Positions 18,679-29,311 are shown, counted from the first letter of the stretch. The stretch is DNA of 64,000 bases from Paenibacillus endophyticus (GCF_014192395.1 NZ_JACHXW010000024.1:1-64000); one strand, 5' to 3'. Numbers and translations: made by a program. The notes: a model not told the origin generated them from the letters alone.

Positions 18679-19329
18679 ATGATGAAACTCACCTTGATTA
18701 GACATGCTCAAATGGCAGGCGATCCTTTCATATGTCCTGAAAGACCCGTGAAAGGAAGTTTGTCGGAAGAGGTGGGAATCGGGCAGGCCGAGGCGACTGC
18801 GAAGGCATTGAAGGAAGAGCGGTACGACTGCGCGTTTTCTTCTCCTTACGGCAGAGCGCTGCAAACCGCTGAAATCGTCTTGGCCGGCAGACAATTGGAT
18901 ATCGGAATTATGCCGTATCTCTATGAGTGGATGCCTAATCGCGAGCTGGAGAAGGTGCCTAGCACCGTATTTGAGGAGATGCAGCGGCAAGTTGGAGATG
19001 CCTATGCGGAAGAAACCTGGAAAACGGAACTGGGTGAAGGTTATTTCGACATGTGCGCAAGAATCATTCCACCGTTTTTAAGAGATTTGTCCAAAATTGG
19101 CATACATAGCCGCATGGGTGGATTTGTCCCCGAAGAAGCGGCTAAGGAGCTTTCCGTCGTTATTTTCGCGCATGGGGGATCATTAGGCATACTGATGAAC
19201 TTTCTGCTCGGGGTACGGCCATTCCCGGTGGCAAGCTTTGCATTTGAACATACAGGAGCAGCCGTCATCGAATTCGTCGAACGCAAGGGAATTTATTATC
19301 CTCGTATGCTCATACCGGCACACCATTAA
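18679..19329 (+). CDS. Histidine phosphatase (phosphoglycerate-mutase-like)
   Basis: About 216 residues from ATG 18679, chosen over a longer frame because AAAGGAG lies seven bases upstream. The catalytic N-terminal motif is TLIRHAQ (RHG-like), followed by the second Arg in SSPYGRALQTAE, a likely acid in EWMPNRELE and the C-terminal His in IFAHGGSLGIL. These are the features of branch-1 histidine phosphatases acting on small phosphorylated metabolites. Its place between a sugar transporter and glycosidases suggests a sugar phosphate substrate, but nothing in the sequence fixes this. Confidence 0.88.
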   Translation: MMKLTLIRHAQMAGDPFICPERPVKGSLSEEVGIGQAEATAKALKEERYDCAFSSPYGRALQTAEIVLAGRQLDIGIMPYLYEWMPNRELEKVPSTVFEEMQRQVGDAYAEETWKTELGEGYFDMCARIIPPFLRDLSKIGIHSRMGGFVPEEAAKELSVVIFAHGGSLGILMNFLLGVRPFPVASFAFEHTGAAVIEFVERKGIYYPRMLIPAHH

Positions 19330-19373
19330 TAGTGTTGTAAGCCAGAAGGCATTAGATCAAGGGGGGCTATGAA

Positions 19374-20591
19374 ATGAATTTGATCGAGGAAGCTTATAGA
19401 CAATCCATACGCGTTGTAGAGAGGTGCATGCATGCAATTGGCGCAAAGGCATCCGCATTATCGGAAGGGTATAATCAGGTTTTTACGAGAGACAGCATGA
19501 TTACTTTTCTGGGAGCATCCCTGGTCGATAGCCAGGCATGTCAAGCATCATTCAGAATGACGCTGGAGACGCTTGCCAGGTATCAAACCAAGCTTGGAAT
19601 GATTCCGTTGTCGGTCGAAGTTGATAATCCCGCAATTGAAGCGAATCAGGGTGCCGTCGATAGTAATCCATGGTATGTCATTGGACACAGCGTTTATTAC
19701 GCGCGGTATAAGGATACGGATTTTCTGGAAAAACATCTGGAATCGATCCGGAAAGCCATGTTGTGGCTGGAATACCAGGACAGCAACAACTGCGGGCTGA
19801 TAGAGGTGCAGGAGGCTGCGGATTGGGGAGACTTGTTCGCCAACAGAGGCAATATTCTCTACGATAATGTCCTTTACTATAAAGCGCTAGTCGAATATGC
19901 ACATATACAAGAGTTATGCGGAGAAAGCGGCGTGGAAAGCCAAGCGAGAGCAGAGGATGTTAAACAAAAGATGAATGTGCTGCTTTGGCCAGGAGACGTT
20001 GAAGAGCAAACGAGAATGGTTCGCGAGAACGGCTATAGTCAAGAGTGGCTGAGGATTATACGGATGAGCAACGAAGTGTTTTGGTTCGGCAAGTTTTATT
20101 TGCCCTACGCCTCCTTTCGGGATTTCGGATACCATTGTGATGCGCTGGGCAACAGCCTGGCCATTCTGTTCGACATCGCGGACGAAGCGAAAGCCAATAC
20201 GATTATCGAGCACTTTATACAAACGGGAATGAACAAGCCTTATCCTATCATGGCGAACTATCCGCCTATTAACCCCGGAGATAAGGACTGGCGCGAATAT
20301 TACAGAAATGCCTATTTGAACCTGCCCTACCAATACCATAACGGGGGCATTTGGCCATTTGTAGGTGGCTTCTATGTTGCAGCGTTGATGAAAGCGGGGA
20401 AAAAGGAGTTTGCCAGAGAGGAACTGGAGAACCTCGCTCGCGCAAACCAAGTGGGCAAACGGTCCGAGTGGGAGTTCAACGAATGGTTGAACGGAAGAAG
20501 CGGAATGCCTTCGGGTATGGCCTATCAGGCTTGGTCAGCGGGCATGTATATTTTTGCTTACAAATGTGTTATGGAAGACGCGACGATATGA
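19374..20591 (+). CDS. Six-hairpin glycosidase, GH100/GDE-like
   Basis: 405 residues, no signal peptide, so cytoplasmic. Family-like motifs are YNQVFTRDSMITFLGAS near the N-terminus, EAADWGDLFA in the middle (the acidic pair is a good catalytic candidate), WPFVGGFYVAALMKAG and FNEWLNGRSGMPSGMAYQAW with SAGMYIF at the C-terminus. This set occurs in bacterial neutral-invertase-like GH100 proteins and in the C-terminal (alpha/alpha)6 domain of glycogen-debranching-type enzymes. I cannot tell the substrate. GGGGG precedes the ATG; the stop overlaps the upstream alternative start of the GH78 gene. Confidence 0.7.
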   Translation: MNLIEEAYRQSIRVVERCMHAIGAKASALSEGYNQVFTRDSMITFLGASLVDSQACQASFRMTLETLARYQTKLGMIPLSVEVDNPAIEANQGAVDSNPWYVIGHSVYYARYKDTDFLEKHLESIRKAMLWLEYQDSNNCGLIEVQEAADWGDLFANRGNILYDNVLYYKALVEYAHIQELCGESGVESQARAEDVKQKMNVLLWPGDVEEQTRMVRENGYSQEWLRIIRMSNEVFWFGKFYLPYASFRDFGYHCDALGNSLAILFDIADEAKANTIIEHFIQTGMNKPYPIMANYPPINPGDKDWREYYRNAYLNLPYQYHNGGIWPFVGGFYVAALMKAGKKEFAREELENLARANQVGKRSEWEFNEWLNGRSGMPSGMAYQAWSAGMYIFAYKCVMEDATI

Positions 20592-20647
20592 ATAGCATCC
20601 GGAAAGGTCGACAATGGGAAGTTCCGGAAAGAGAGGGATACCGAAGG

Positions 20648-23281
20648 ATGAATGGGAATAAAGAAACGGCATGTTCGGGCAGTCTTACCAACCTTAGATG
20701 CGAGTACTTCATGACGCCTATTGGCATTGATAGACAAAAGCCGAGATTAAGTTGGGTAACGGAAAACACAGAAGCCGGTTTTGTGCAAACAGCCTATCGA
20801 GTTATCGTGGACTCAGGCCCTGCCCATATAAATCGTCATGCAGGTGACATGTGGGACAGCGGTAAGGTTGAGTCCAGCAGACAGACCGCCATTCCATACG
20901 ATGGCGTCAAGCTGTCGTCGAAAACCTATTATTGGTGGAAAGCGAAGGTATGGGATCAGCATGGGAATGAGTCAGGCTGGAGCGATGCGACTTATTTTGA
21001 AACGGGAATGTACGAACCCGAGGACTGGAATTGCAGGTGGATGAACTGCGAATATCCTAACAGCCCATCAGCCGTCTATTACGAAAGAAGAGAATTTGAG
21101 ACAAGTCGAAATAACCCGATCAGTACCGCAAGGGCGTATATCGGCGCGACGGGAAGCAAAGCGAATGCCTACGAGCTGCGGATGAATGGCGTCAAAGTTG
21201 GTGAGGACCTAATCAGTCCTGGGCAGACCCACTTCAAACGCGGGATGTACCGTACCTATGATGTGACGGAACTCATTCGTTCCGGCAACAATGCGATCGG
21301 CATCATGCACACTAGAAAAGTCATCTTCCATCTGCATATCCGATTTGCCGACGGTACCACACAAATCATAGTAGGGGATCAGACGTGGAAAAGGCTTAAA
21401 AAAGGGCCGTATATCGCTCTGCGTTATTCGGGAGGCAGTATATCAGAGGGAAAAGGCGAGACCTATGATGCAAGACTCGAGCCGGAAGGATGGGATAGGC
21501 ACGGCTATGATGATTCTGCTTGGGGATGGCCGATTCTTGATACCGGCCCGCTGCTGCTGACCGCGCAACTGCAGCCGATCAAAGGAATTCAGGACATTAA
21601 GCCGATCTCCATAACGAGTCCACAAGAAAAAACCTATATCGCGGATTTCGGCCAGAATATGTTCGGTACCCTTTGCCTGATCGTAAATGGAGAAGCGGGA
21701 ACAAAGCTGACCATCCGTTACGCGGAATGCCTGAATCCGGACGGAACCATCAATCCGGGCAGTACGGAAGCCGGCTGGCTGGCCGAAGCTCAGCCTCATT
21801 ATGACGAATATATTCTAAAGGGAAGAGGAGATGAGAGCTATCAACCAACATTCTCATGTCATGGCTTCAGATACGTTGAGGTATCCGGGTATCCAAATGA
21901 ACTTAACGCCGACAGGATTACGGCAACGGTTATTCACAACGATATTCTGAACGGCTCCGAATTTACTTGCTCCAATGAACTGCTTAACAAGCTGCAGCAT
22001 GGTGCGGTATGGTCGTTTCGATCCAATCTCGTCTCGGTTCCTATGGATTGTCCTGCAAGGGAGAGACAGGGGTGGCTGGGGGATGCCCACTGCCATTCGG
22101 AGGCGGACTGCTATAACTTCGACATGGCGGCTTTCTACGACAAGTGGTTCGACGATATAGCCGACAGTCAGTTAGAGAACGGCATCGTGCCACTTATATG
22201 TCCAAGCGAAGGTCATGAATATTCGCTTGATATGCCGTGGGTCGCCGCTGTCGTCTTCATTCCTTGGGACTATTACATGGCTTATGGTGACAAGGTGTTC
22301 TTGGCCAAACATTACGAATGGATGAAGCGATGTTTGCATGTCTTCCGAGCTCATCTGGATAGTGGATATTTGCTGCAGAACAGCCTTATTTTCGGAGATT
22401 GGTTCGGGAGCGCCACCGACATTTCCAAAACGTATTTGGCGACGGCTTACTATTACAAGTGCTTGGTTTTATTATCTGAAATTTCGGAACATTTGTACTA
22501 TAAGGACGATATGTGTTTCTACGCAGGATTGGCTATGAAAGTAAAAGCTGGCATTAATGCTGCTTTCTTAAAGGATGGCATGTACTATGATACCAATTCA
22601 CAAACAGCGAATGCCCTTGCTTTGTATTTGGGATTCGTTCCAGATGCGTCTAAGGCTGCAGTAACAGACAGTCTAGTCCAGGATATTCAATCCCGAGAAA
22701 CGATGACGGTGGGCTGTCTCGGGGCAGAAGGCATTCTCGCGGCTTTGGCGGAGAACGGCAGAAATGATGTGGCTTATGCCCTCGCGAACAATACCAATAA
22801 AGGCTGCTGGGGGTATTGGATGAAAGAATATGGGGCTACGACGGCTCTTGAAAGCTTTGCCCATAACGGTGCTTCCAACAATCATGCATTTCTGATCGGC
22901 GGACTTGGCGCCTGGTTCTATAAATACCTCGCGGGTATCTCTCCCCTGCAGCCAGGGTATGAGGAAATTAAGATTAAACCGTATATCCCCGTTTCCATGA
23001 ACGGCGCTAGCGCACAAGTATATACCGTCAGGGGACTGGTGAAATCGAGCTGGCAAATAAGCGGGACTCAGCTAGTGCTGAATGTGATAATTCCACCCAA
23101 TGCAACAGCGGAAATATGCATTCCGGCCAGCCATTTGGCGAGCATCACTTTTGAAAACGAATGTTATTTGCTAAATGAAAGTCAGGTAGGGCGATTGAAG
23201 CTGGAAGGGGGATATGCAATATACCAAGTAGGTTCCGGCAATCACGATTTTCTAGCGGAATTAACGGAACAGAGAGCTTAA
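20648..23281 (+). CDS. GH78 alpha-L-rhamnosidase
   Basis: 877 residues from ATG 20648 (GAGAGGG ten bases upstream); ATG 20588, overlapping the previous stop as ATGA, is the alternative. Domains in order: N-terminal Ig-like rhamnosidase domain (RLSWVTENTEAGFVQTAYRV, YYWWKAKVWD), a jelly-roll domain (RAYIGATGSKANAYELRMNG), a beta domain with DFGQNMFG, then the (alpha/alpha)6 catalytic domain with MDCPARERQGWLGDAH, the GH78 signature carrying catalytic acids, and a C-terminal beta-sandwich. No signal peptide, so it should remove terminal rhamnose from imported oligosaccharides in the cytoplasm. Preceded by the GH100-like gene, followed by the secreted GH9 gene. Confidence 0.92.
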   Translation: MNGNKETACSGSLTNLRCEYFMTPIGIDRQKPRLSWVTENTEAGFVQTAYRVIVDSGPAHINRHAGDMWDSGKVESSRQTAIPYDGVKLSSKTYYWWKAKVWDQHGNESGWSDATYFETGMYEPEDWNCRWMNCEYPNSPSAVYYERREFETSRNNPISTARAYIGATGSKANAYELRMNGVKVGEDLISPGQTHFKRGMYRTYDVTELIRSGNNAIGIMHTRKVIFHLHIRFADGTTQIIVGDQTWKRLKKGPYIALRYSGGSISEGKGETYDARLEPEGWDRHGYDDSAWGWPILDTGPLLLTAQLQPIKGIQDIKPISITSPQEKTYIADFGQNMFGTLCLIVNGEAGTKLTIRYAECLNPDGTINPGSTEAGWLAEAQPHYDEYILKGRGDESYQPTFSCHGFRYVEVSGYPNELNADRITATVIHNDILNGSEFTCSNELLNKLQHGAVWSFRSNLVSVPMDCPARERQGWLGDAHCHSEADCYNFDMAAFYDKWFDDIADSQLENGIVPLICPSEGHEYSLDMPWVAAVVFIPWDYYMAYGDKVFLAKHYEWMKRCLHVFRAHLDSGYLLQNSLIFGDWFGSATDISKTYLATAYYYKCLVLLSEISEHLYYKDDMCFYAGLAMKVKAGINAAFLKDGMYYDTNSQTANALALYLGFVPDASKAAVTDSLVQDIQSRETMTVGCLGAEGILAALAENGRNDVAYALANNTNKGCWGYWMKEYGATTALESFAHNGASNNHAFLIGGLGAWFYKYLAGISPLQPGYEEIKIKPYIPVSMNGASAQVYTVRGLVKSSWQISGTQLVLNVIIPPNATAEICIPASHLASITFENECYLLNESQVGRLKLEGGYAIYQVGSGNHDFLAELTEQRA

Positions 23282-23440
23282 ATGGCTTACGCAGCATAAA
23301 GCGATACAACGAATTTGGAAAGGAGGTGGGGATTAGCGCAAAATCGATGAGAAAAGGCAGGATTCATCAAGATTTACAGTGACGTTAGGTTCATTGATCT
23401 GGAATCATCAGGCAACCAATCGATTGGGAGGGAAATCTTC

Positions 23441-26400
23441 ATGTTGACAAGCAATGCGCGAAGGTTGTGGACGACAATCGGAATGACGTTAGGCATGGCT
23501 ATTGTGCTGTTCGTTGCCTCAGGCAGTCCCGTCTTTGCATTGAAGGAGCGAGCGCCGGTAGCGCTCGAAGAGATTCAGTCTCATGCAGCGGTAATGAATT
23601 CAAATTGGCTCGAACTTACCCTCGTCGATACGCCATACTCCGACGAGCATGTTACGAATACGGACTATTACACCATCACGAGCGAGGAAGATCCGGACTT
23701 CTCCGGTGGCGTTACCCCAACAATAGTCCATTACAGGTATTTCCCGGAGCAAGCGCCTTATAATCCATCGTCCTCAGGCAATATTGGCAAAATTCAAGTG
23801 CTTTATCGCGCTTATCTCAAGCTGCCTACCACACTCAAGCTCAAGGAAGGGAAAAACTACATGCTTTCCGTTAACGCTGCGGTTGCCAATGTAGAACCGT
23901 TCCCGTTCCAATTCGACGTAACGAAACCTAATCTGGCCATACACGCCAATCAGGTTGGTTACCCGTCCGAGGGTACCAAGATTGCTTATCTCTCACATTG
24001 GACCGGTCAAGGGAGCATCGATTTCTTAGGCTACAAGAATTTTCAAGTGATAGACGATACAACTGGCAAGAAGGTCTACTCAGGCGAAATCAAAGTGCAT
24101 CTGAGAAACGACAGATGGACCCAAAGTGATATCTTTGCGCTTGATTTCAGCGACTTGCAGGCGCAGGGCTGTTATCGCATTTACATCCCCGGAGTAGGCA
24201 CATCCTATCCTTTCGAAATTAGCAGCTTGATCTATAAGGATGATATTGCCTATACGATTACGCGTGCGTTATTCATGCAGCGAGACGGCGACCATGGACT
24301 GGATGATCCTAATCTTACCCATTGGAACCGACCGCCTTCGCATGAGGACGACGCGATCGACCAAGCAAAATTCATCGATAACGGTGGTATTCTAGCAGAT
24401 GCGAAAATAGATTTGAAAGGCGGCCACATGGATGCTGGCGATCGGGGGAAGTATCCCTATAATTCGGCCTATGTGGGCATCGACATGCTGATGGCTGCCA
24501 AATACTTTCCCGAGCAGATCGAGGCGTTAGGGGAATCGCTGGAAATTCCCGAATCGGACAACGACATACCTGACTATCTGGACGAACTGGTATACGAGCT
24601 GGATTGGCTGACCAAAGCGATTATGAATACGTCAACGGATGGTACGCTTGCCAACTATCTAAGGCCTCAATCGCCGACTAAGCCTGAAGAAGGCTCGTAC
24701 GAGATCGGATATGATCTGAAAGGTGCGGAAAAGCGTATGTTCTATAACCGTACGCAGGGACCTAACAAAGCGGAAACGTTGTTCGCGGCCGGGGTTCTGG
24801 CGCAGGCCTATAATACGCCTATCATGCAGGAGTATTATCCGAACAAAGTAAAGGATTACCTGATTGCTGCTAAAAAAGCGTACAAAGGCTTTATGGCTCA
24901 CTATCAGGACGCGGAATACTTGAAGGAAAATACCTATTATGACGTTAGTAAAGAAGGGATTAAGAACACCTGGTCCAACGAAATGCTTTTGGCTTCAAGC
25001 GCGCTGCTTGTCGCGACGGGGAATGAGCCTGTTCAGGATCTGACTATTTCGGCGCAGGAGTTAAAGAATTGGATAACCAGCGAGATGCCGAAAACTCCAA
25101 GTGACTACGATTCGTATAAGCGTTACTTCTGGGTACTGGACCGGGCGTGGCTTGGCGCGTTCGTGTCGATGTACGAGAATCCGCATCTTACGCAAGTACT
25201 CAGAGAGTGGGCATATGACAACATTATCGATTTTGCGGAAAAGGAAATGGACCATGATACCCCGTTCGGCGCATCCACGCAGGACGAAGGGTACCCGAAT
25301 CGGATCGGCTGGCGGTTCACAAGTTCCACCTTGATGCCAATCGTTGTCGGATATGGCGTAACACAAGATGCCAGGTATTTGGAGCGCATCCAAAAAACAT
25401 GGGATTACACGCTGGGCGGCAACGCGGTGAGCCGGTCGTTCATCACGGGACTCGGCGATCCGCAGCGATCGCCAAGATGGTTCGTCCACGAGATGAATCA
25501 ATATCAATGGGTGCAGCAGGCTGCTAACAACAACGGCTGGGTAGAGCCTCCCCCTGGCTTGCCGAATTCCGATATCCAAAGTGCAAAGTATCCAGCCTGG
25601 TTTAATGATACGTGGAATACGACGGCGAGAACACAAGTGTTCCCCTATTATGAGGGTCATGCCGTCATGTACCGGTATACGGATTCCTGGAACACGCAGA
25701 ACGAGTATTCTATCAACATTTTATCTGCTAACGCGGCTTCCATGCTGCCGTTAATCCCTTTAGACACGTATACTCTAAACGTCAACTCTCCTAACGGGGA
25801 CGTGTTTCCGGCTGGGGGAACTTACAGCGACGGCATGAAGATTACCCTGAAGGCGAAAGGCAAGCCGGGCTATAAATTCCTCAATTGGAGTGACGGTCTC
25901 GGAACGAACAGTACAATCGAGATTACGATGGATGCCAATAAGACGGTTACCGCGAATTACGTGCCAGTGGATATCCGTACCATTACGGTCACTGCGGTAA
26001 ACGGTACAGTCGAGCAGGATCATCCTGAAGGACGCTACAGCGATGGCGATACCGTGACTTTGACTGCAGTACCTAAGTATGGCTATAAATTCATGGGCTG
26101 GGGTGATGAGTCATTTGGGAACAAGCCAACGATAGAGATCACTCTGCACGACGATCTTCATGTCACTGCGGAGTTTGAACTGCTCCCTCAATATACGCTG
26201 GCTGTCGAAGCGGAGAACGGATATGTGAAGATCAATCCCGTGAAGGAAACTTACGTAGAAGGAGAAGAAGTCATTCTGACCGCTGTTGACGACTTCGGTT
26301 ATCAATTCGACGGCTGGACCGATGCTGATGACAATCTTATTGGCAAGGAAAACCCGATTATGGTGACTATGAACGAGGCAAAAGCAATTACGGCCAACTT

Positions 26401-29236
26401 CAAGGTCGTTTCAACCTTTACGCTCACTACAATTGCGACGGAAGGCGGGACTGTCGCAACGAAGCCGGTAACAAAGTCTGATGTGCAAGATGGACTTTAC
26501 GAGCAAGAAACAAAGGTGATTCTGACCGCAACTGCCAAGCCGGGATATCTCTTTACAGGCTGGAGCGGCGGCTTGGTGAGCAGCAAAAACCCTGCGGAAG
26601 TAACAATTAATGGCCATACGACCGTAACGGCTATCTTCCAGCCAGCTAATGGATTGATGAGCGTGGATGTGACGCCTGTCGGAGCGCCTGGCAGCACGGA
26701 GGAGAACAACGGGGTCTACACATTGACGAGTAGCGGTAACAAATTCGCTTACGAGCCGGACAGCTTCCGATACCTTCTGCGCCCGGGACTCAAAGGCAAT
26801 ACGGTGTTCACGGCAAAGCTCGAATCATTCACCAGCGACAACACAGCGGGAGCGGTAGCTGGCATTCAAATCCGTTCGGGATTGGCAAGCAACGCGCAAT
26901 ACGTTGCCGTCATGGTCAAGGACGGGAAGCTTGTCTCTCAAGTCAGGAAAGGCGGCGATAGCAGCGATATGGTCGTCCTAGAAGAAGAAATAAGCTTGCC
27001 TGTCATGCTTCGAATTGAAAGAACGATTAACAGGGATATTACGCTGGCATGGTCGGCGGACGGTGTGACTTGGGAGAAGTCTGGTTTACACACGGTCTGG
27101 GATTGGAACAATCCCAACTTGGAGCTGACGATCGGCTTATTCACTTCCGCGGGTCAAGTTGCGGATTCAACCGAGGCGCCGACGATCAGAACGGCTACCG
27201 CGCAATTCAGCAATGTGACTTGGCCCGACATGCGCGAGCTGTCGATTGGTACGACGGGAGAAGGTGAGGTAGAGACTGATTCTGGTCTTTATGTAGCAAA
27301 CTCGAGAGTGAAGCTCACAGCCGTGGCTGGTGAAGGACAAATTTTTGCAGGCTGGTCAGGAGGCCTGACTGGCAGGGCCAATCCTTCCTACATTACGATG
27401 GATATCGACAAGACGGTAACCGCCAACTTCGAGGATGCTCCGGCGAAGGTGAACCTGGAATTAGCGGAGGTAACAGGAGGCATCATCGAAGCCATTCCCG
27501 GTTCCAGCGGAAGCGGGAATCAAGAGGGAGAATACTTGCCTTTCACCGAGGTGAAGCTTCATGCCAAGCCGGCATTGGGCTACCGCTTCTTATATTGGGA
27601 AGGTGATTTAATCGGCACGGAGGATACCGTTCAGCTTCGCATGGACGGTCATAAAACCATCTCTGCGAAATTCGTATCCTACAAAAGTGAAGAAATTGGG
27701 ACGAATCTCCCCGGAAGCACAACTGAGGATGCAACCGGCATTACGATGAATGCATCGGGACAGATCATTTGGGGGGGAACTGACAGTTTCCGGTATACTT
27801 ACCATGATCATCTTACAGGCAGTTCGACGATTGTTGCACGCATTACCGATTTTAACGCAACAGCGGGCGATGCGCGCGCTGGCATCATGATAAGGCAAAG
27901 CACCATGGCGAACAGTTATTATCAGGGCATATTTATTACGAATGAGAAAAAGATACAAAGCCAGTTCAGAATCGGCGCTACGTCAGGGAAAAAGCTATCC
28001 GAAGAAACGATGACTTCCTCCGTGTGGTTGAAGGTGGAGAAAAACGGAACGCAGATCTCAACTTTTTATTCGAAGGACGGCGAGCAATGGACGCAGCATG
28101 ATTCGCAGAATTTCGCTACGTTCCAAGGTCCGTACACGGCTGGATTGGCCGTGACCGCGGGACAAAACAATAAACTCGTGACAGCTAAGTTCGATCAAGT
28201 AGAGCTGCCTGCAATTCCTACTTATGAGCTGCACACGGAAGCCGTCAATGGAGAGGTAACAGCCGATCTAACTGCGGAAGCATATCCGGCGGGAACCCTC
28301 ATCTCGCTGACGGCAACGCAGGATGAAGGGTATGTGTTCACAGGTTGGAGCGGTGACAAAAGCGGTATTGCAAATCCGATCGTTATCACGATGGACGCGA
28401 GCAAGCATATTGTGGCGAACTTCAGAAATGCGGCGGATAAGTATACCCTTACCGTAGAGGAAGTAAATGGAACGGTTGAACGCGATCTCAATCAAAGCGT
28501 ATATGATGCGGGGACGGCGGTAACGTTGAAGGCCATTCCGGCTCAAGGCTACGCATTTGTCGGCTGGAGCGGAGCTATCCGCGTCGAATCCAATCCGGTT
28601 ACCGTGATGATGGATGACGATAAGACCATTACTCCAATTTTCTCACGGGTGTTGACGGAAGCGGAACACTTCTCCAGTCTTAACATCGGAACCGGTCATG
28701 AGGGAACCGTAACGCAGAACGGAGCTGATTTCTCGGTTGGCGGTTCCGGGGGCAATATATGGGGAAGGGTTGACAGCTTCCAATATGTTTATCAGAATCA
28801 TAGCCAACTCGCGGGAGATGCTACGATCGTAGCTCGAGTCGACGACGCGGCATTCACGGGAGCCGCTGCCAGCTCGAATACGAAGATTGGCATTATGATT
28901 CGTCAAAACACGAATGCGGACAGTGCTTTCCAAGGCATCTTTCTCGACGGAGGCAGGGCGATTAGAAGCATACACCGCAGCATTCCTGATGGTTGGGCAA
29001 GCGCAAATCAGGATACGGTAACGGCAAATTCGGGAGCCGTTTGGTTGAAGGTCGAGAAGAAAGGCAATACCTTCAAGACGTATTATTCGACAGATGGGCT
29101 TGACTGGACAGTGAGAAGCTCGCAAACAATCGCGTTTGCCGGGTCGTTCACGGCAGGATTGGCCGTTGCTTCGGGGACGGACGGCAAGTTCGCGAAGGTC
29201 GACTTCAGCCGCATCGAATGGCCGTATATTCCATAA
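23441..29236 (+). CDS. Giant secreted GH9 glycoside hydrolase with InlB-type repeats
   Basis: 1931 residues. Signal peptide 1-34. About 40-160 is a beta-rich domain; about 163-262 is the Ig-like CelD_N domain (NLAIHANQVGYPSEG, the usual GH9 partner). The GH9 (alpha/alpha)6 domain spans about 265-770: GGHMDAGDRGKY supplies the catalytic Asp331/Asp334, and NEYSIN near the end supplies Glu755 as candidate general acid. Then eight divergent InlB/Listeria-type repeats (about 777, 847, 918, 993, 1266, 1337, 1595 and 1667; each has GYKFLGWSG-like and ITMDANKTVTANF-like strands) alternate with three LamG-like sandwiches of about 180 residues (about 1072, 1416 and 1744 to the end). There is no SLH or LPXTG anchor. 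GH9 enzymes usually cut beta-1,4-glucans. The alternating repeat/sandwich tail may be a spacer-plus-binder arm. RBS GGGAGGG precedes the ATG. Confidence 0.88.
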   Translation: MLTSNARRLWTTIGMTLGMAIVLFVASGSPVFALKERAPVALEEIQSHAAVMNSNWLELTLVDTPYSDEHVTNTDYYTITSEEDPDFSGGVTPTIVHYRYFPEQAPYNPSSSGNIGKIQVLYRAYLKLPTTLKLKEGKNYMLSVNAAVANVEPFPFQFDVTKPNLAIHANQVGYPSEGTKIAYLSHWTGQGSIDFLGYKNFQVIDDTTGKKVYSGEIKVHLRNDRWTQSDIFALDFSDLQAQGCYRIYIPGVGTSYPFEISSLIYKDDIAYTITRALFMQRDGDHGLDDPNLTHWNRPPSHEDDAIDQAKFIDNGGILADAKIDLKGGHMDAGDRGKYPYNSAYVGIDMLMAAKYFPEQIEALGESLEIPESDNDIPDYLDELVYELDWLTKAIMNTSTDGTLANYLRPQSPTKPEEGSYEIGYDLKGAEKRMFYNRTQGPNKAETLFAAGVLAQAYNTPIMQEYYPNKVKDYLIAAKKAYKGFMAHYQDAEYLKENTYYDVSKEGIKNTWSNEMLLASSALLVATGNEPVQDLTISAQELKNWITSEMPKTPSDYDSYKRYFWVLDRAWLGAFVSMYENPHLTQVLREWAYDNIIDFAEKEMDHDTPFGASTQDEGYPNRIGWRFTSSTLMPIVVGYGVTQDARYLERIQKTWDYTLGGNAVSRSFITGLGDPQRSPRWFVHEMNQYQWVQQAANNNGWVEPPPGLPNSDIQSAKYPAWFNDTWNTTARTQVFPYYEGHAVMYRYTDSWNTQNEYSINILSANAASMLPLIPLDTYTLNVNSPNGDVFPAGGTYSDGMKITLKAKGKPGYKFLNWSDGLGTNSTIEITMDANKTVTANYVPVDIRTITVTAVNGTVEQDHPEGRYSDGDTVTLTAVPKYGYKFMGWGDESFGNKPTIEITLHDDLHVTAEFELLPQYTLAVEAENGYVKINPVKETYVEGEEVILTAVDDFGYQFDGWTDADDNLIGKENPIMVTMNEAKAITANFKVVSTFTLTTIATEGGTVATKPVTKSDVQDGLYEQETKVILTATAKPGYLFTGWSGGLVSSKNPAEVTINGHTTVTAIFQPANGLMSVDVTPVGAPGSTEENNGVYTLTSSGNKFAYEPDSFRYLLRPGLKGNTVFTAKLESFTSDNTAGAVAGIQIRSGLASNAQYVAVMVKDGKLVSQVRKGGDSSDMVVLEEEISLPVMLRIERTINRDITLAWSADGVTWEKSGLHTVWDWNNPNLELTIGLFTSAGQVADSTEAPTIRTATAQFSNVTWPDMRELSIGTTGEGEVETDSGLYVANSRVKLTAVAGEGQIFAGWSGGLTGRANPSYITMDIDKTVTANFEDAPAKVNLELAEVTGGIIEAIPGSSGSGNQEGEYLPFTEVKLHAKPALGYRFLYWEGDLIGTEDTVQLRMDGHKTISAKFVSYKSEEIGTNLPGSTTEDATGITMNASGQIIWGGTDSFRYTYHDHLTGSSTIVARITDFNATAGDARAGIMIRQSTMANSYYQGIFITNEKKIQSQFRIGATSGKKLSEETMTSSVWLKVEKNGTQISTFYSKDGEQWTQHDSQNFATFQGPYTAGLAVTAGQNNKLVTAKFDQVELPAIPTYELHTEAVNGEVTADLTAEAYPAGTLISLTATQDEGYVFTGWSGDKSGIANPIVITMDASKHIVANFRNAADKYTLTVEEVNGTVERDLNQSVYDAGTAVTLKAIPAQGYAFVGWSGAIRVESNPVTVMMDDDKTITPIFSRVLTEAEHFSSLNIGTGHEGTVTQNGADFSVGGSGGNIWGRVDSFQYVYQNHSQLAGDATIVARVDDAAFTGAAASSNTKIGIMIRQNTNADSAFQGIFLDGGRAIRSIHRSIPDGWASANQDTVTANSGAVWLKVEKKGNTFKTYYSTDGLDWTVRSSQTIAFAGSFTAGLAVASGTDGKFAKVDFSRIEWPYIP

Positions 29237-29277
29237 TGACACGCTGAGCACAATGAATGAATAGAAAAGGAAGCGGG

Positions 29278-29311
29278 AAGATCCGTGAAGCGATCACGGA
29301 TCTTCTTCTCT
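29278..29311 (+). terminator. Terminator after GH9 gene
   Basis: Perfect 11-bp stem AAGATCCGTGA with TCACGGATCTT around AGCGA, followed by a pyrimidine-rich tail. Confidence 0.8.

Noticed and set aside
20351-20647. Upstream extension of the GH78 frame
   Set aside because: It overlaps the end of the GH100-like gene and lacks rhamnosidase homology; the family N-terminus begins after 20648.
25061-25660. Long minus-strand open frame (199 aa) inside the GH9 gene
   Set aside because: It runs opposite a well-supported catalytic domain, has an Arg/Ile/Leu-rich shadow composition and no family motif.
28643-29251. Minus-strand frame of 202 aa over the GH9 C-terminus
   Set aside because: Arg/Ser/Ile-rich shadow of a coding strand; no ribosome binding site or family motif.
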